Of a stretch of 64,000 nt of DNA, positions 61,873 to 64,000 are shown piece after piece. The position numbers and the translations under genes are program-made. Location of the stretch: assembly GCA_947652115.1 (NCBI GenBank), contig OX393570.1, positions 16,879,918-16,943,917 on the forward strand, in the 5' to 3' direction. This stretch comes from Blastomussa wellsi (lineage: Eukaryota; Cnidaria; Anthozoa; Scleractinia; Plerogyridae). A model generated the notes under the pieces. The model did not search any database, was not told where the DNA came from, and saw nothing but the letters and a program-made list of their open reading frames with translations. Each line of letters begins with the position of its first letter. Position 1 is the stretch's first letter.

Positions 61873-64000
61873 AGATTTCTCGAAATCCTTACAAGCATTC
61901 GTTCACCTTTATCTCTGACATGTGTTCACCTTAAAATATACCTTTTCAATTACAAAATGCGTCCGTTTTAGGTGGACAGTATATTAAAAAAACAATCAAC
62001 ACCGTTTGTTTGACATTTGATGTTTGATACTGAGACACTTTAACTTGCAAACTATTTCGGGGGTCTTTAACATTGATATTATGGGTTGCAAATTATGGTG
62101 TAAACAGATGTTCTCAATCGTGTTTTCCTGTCAAGAAGAACGGTCTCTTACTTATCGACGATTTTTTAATTGTATCGTGGCCGATTTCTATCGAATACCA
62201 AACCCAGACCGTCCACAAATAACATTAGGTGTTTAAATTATAATGAGATGAGAATTTAAGGCCCATACCAGTGCAATAGAAATGTGACTCAATCCCATAG
62301 GCCTATTCATCTAGCAAGAAAAAAAAAGCAAGATGCTTATAAAATGCTGTTTATTTTATTATTTCGCCGGAAGATCAGTGGAATGAAATTGGACTCTGAG
62401 AAAATTTAAAGGCTTTTGTCTGCTTCACCGAAGCACTTACGAAAACTTGTGTGACAGTTGCACGATATTTAATTTTTGACAGATGACATATCATTTTTAC
62501 ATGGCGTTAAATGCAGGAATGGCTCCGGTACACGATTTTTTCGTCTAATAATGAGAAAAACAAAGTCAATTGTAAAAGCATAGAGTAATTAACCGCTGCT
62601 ATCATTTTTGAAAGATGACATATATACAAGATAATGAAACCTGCAACAATACTACTTCCTAACATTTTCGACATTTTGTCACCATCAGAAGCAAGACCGC
62701 CGTTCGGAGAGCTTTCTAATTCTCATACCGAAAAATAAGCCGAACGCTTTTGGATGCTGCAATCATAGTTACATATTTTCAGTTTGAGATTTGTGACAGT
62801 ATAAAAGTCAATATATATATAATTTTATATATATATATTAGAAATAAATGTTTGTAGTATTCAACATCGCCTTGACGGTGACATATGCAAAATACACATT
62901 GGATATAAAAAAAACCTTCTAGTTGGTTTTGATCTGTATGTTTAGAGAAGCCATTTACTTTTATTGGCACGTCTTGTGGCAATCAATTACATGTAGCAAG
63001 GTTTCGTCTGCTTAGTGGCAAAAATTGTGACAGCATGCGAAATACATCACGTTTACAAAACATTTCGCTATAAATATTAATTTCTGTCCGAATATCAATT
63101 TGTCTCGTTAAAATTTACATTTCCGCCTTTTTTGTTGTGGCACACTTTTCACCAATTAACGTAAAATTATCATTCACAGAAAGATGTTTAAATAATATTT
63201 ACATTAAATGTATTCTTTCTGGGGCCAAATAACGCGTAATATTCACTTTTACCTTTTACCAATTTTCTTCATTTTTTAATCCAGCTTAATTGTAATAAAG
63301 GCAAGAGTAACGTGTAGAAAGCAATTCACTGGAAACATTCAGTGTTTATGGTGTTTACTCAAAGAAAGCCCAGGCTTTGATAAGGCGCCAATTGGTAAAC
63401 TCTACGATCTTAAGTGAGTGATAATTACGTTTCCATAATTTTCGTCATTTGTACCCTAACAACGTGACATGCGCGATAATCTTGCACATTTTGAAGCCTT
63501 TAAAACAGACGATAGCAATATTTTTTTAATCCGTGCAATCTAAAAAAAAATCGAAGGGGAAGCTAGGTACAGGGGCAGTGGCAAATAATTCCTCCATAAC
63601 GGTTATTACAGAGAGGTAGGATATAGTTGGCTTACATTTTAGTAACGTATTCGTGATACTGGTTGGTGTTATGATCTAGGTTGCCAAGCCATAAACAGTG
63701 AAAATTTGCAGCTAAACTAACGCGGTTTTGTCGCTCTTTGTAAGGAGTCGAAGGAGGCTTAACTATAAATATTAAGAAGCAGACAGCAGATATGGCGAAA
63801 AGTGAGTAGAATAGAGAATAGAGAGCAACATATTCGTGTGTTAGAAATCTATTTGTTTTCTGAAGCGTCATGAGAAGCAACCTTCTCGAAAGTTCCTTTG
63901 TTGCTGTGGTATTTAATATTAATTTCGTATTAAATTTGAGTCTGACTAGAAAAAAACAGCAGGAGCCAAATATAGTTGACATGTAAGAAAATACAATTAT
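61873..64000. other. Gene-free right end of the window
   Basis: No gene recognised. A 116-codon minus-strand frame (63632-63982) has a hydrophobic stretch but no family signature and was not called. A (TA)n run lies near 62808-62840. Confidence 0.45.

Noticed and set aside
63632..63982. 116-codon minus-strand open frame with hydrophobic segment
   Set aside because: No family signature, one weak hydrophobic stretch, and in an AT-rich region where such frames arise by chance.

Overview
This is eukaryotic, AT-rich DNA with intron-split genes, CR1/L2- and L1-like LINE debris, tRNA-derived SINEs and many short palindromic MITEs. The repeat set, the peptide-channel-like DEG/ENaC genes and the single-exon class A peptide-type GPCRs together suggest a cnidarian, most likely an anthozoan such as a reef coral. 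That assignment is an inference; no species call is made.

Left third (1-28,200), minus strand: a head-to-tail tandem array of DEG/ENaC/ASIC-superfamily ion-channel subunits. Only the first coding exon of gene 1 is inside the window (800-1060). Gene 2 (5350-13169) and gene 3 (18257-28181) were reconstructed completely from the sequence as 12 coding exons each. All splice phases match between the two copies, giving open proteins of 604 and 537 residues. Both have the N-terminal His-Gly gating motif, TM1, the post-TM1 FPAVTICN block, a cysteine-rich extracellular domain and TM2 with a GIS selectivity filter. They differ mainly in exon 3 (finger domain): gene 2 carries a Thr/Pro-rich stretch followed by an Asp-Tyr repeat. 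The introns hold MITEs, a tRNA-like sequence inside nested inverted repeats, and a perfect (TGAA)n array of about 390 bp.

Middle and right (32,300-59,300): three dispersed single-exon class A GPCR copies of one subfamily, resembling neuropeptide (NPFF/QRFP/NPY-type) receptors. The one at 32367-33458 (minus) is intact, 363 residues. The one at 53114-54232 (plus) has a single in-frame TGA in intracellular loop 3. The one at 58231-59221 (plus) has a frameshift in TM4. All three lack the Asp of the DRY motif (TRY, NRF, SRY).

The remainder is gene-poor and repeat-rich: a decayed L1-like LINE (37.85-40.55 kb) broken at its YADD box by another repeat, a minus-strand LINE 3' end whose tail is the (AAT)n tract at 41 kb, a hAT-like non-autonomous element of 1.63 kb (46389-48017), a 51-bp perfect hairpin at 61.3 kb, and a repeat family shared between 30.9-31.4 kb and 61.5-61.9 kb in opposite orientation. 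No bacterial features, CRISPR, rRNA or convincing functional tRNA were found. A possible functional theme is peptide sensing, with ionotropic (DEG/ENaC) and metabotropic (GPCR) receptor genes in one neighbourhood; this is a hypothesis from family resemblance only.
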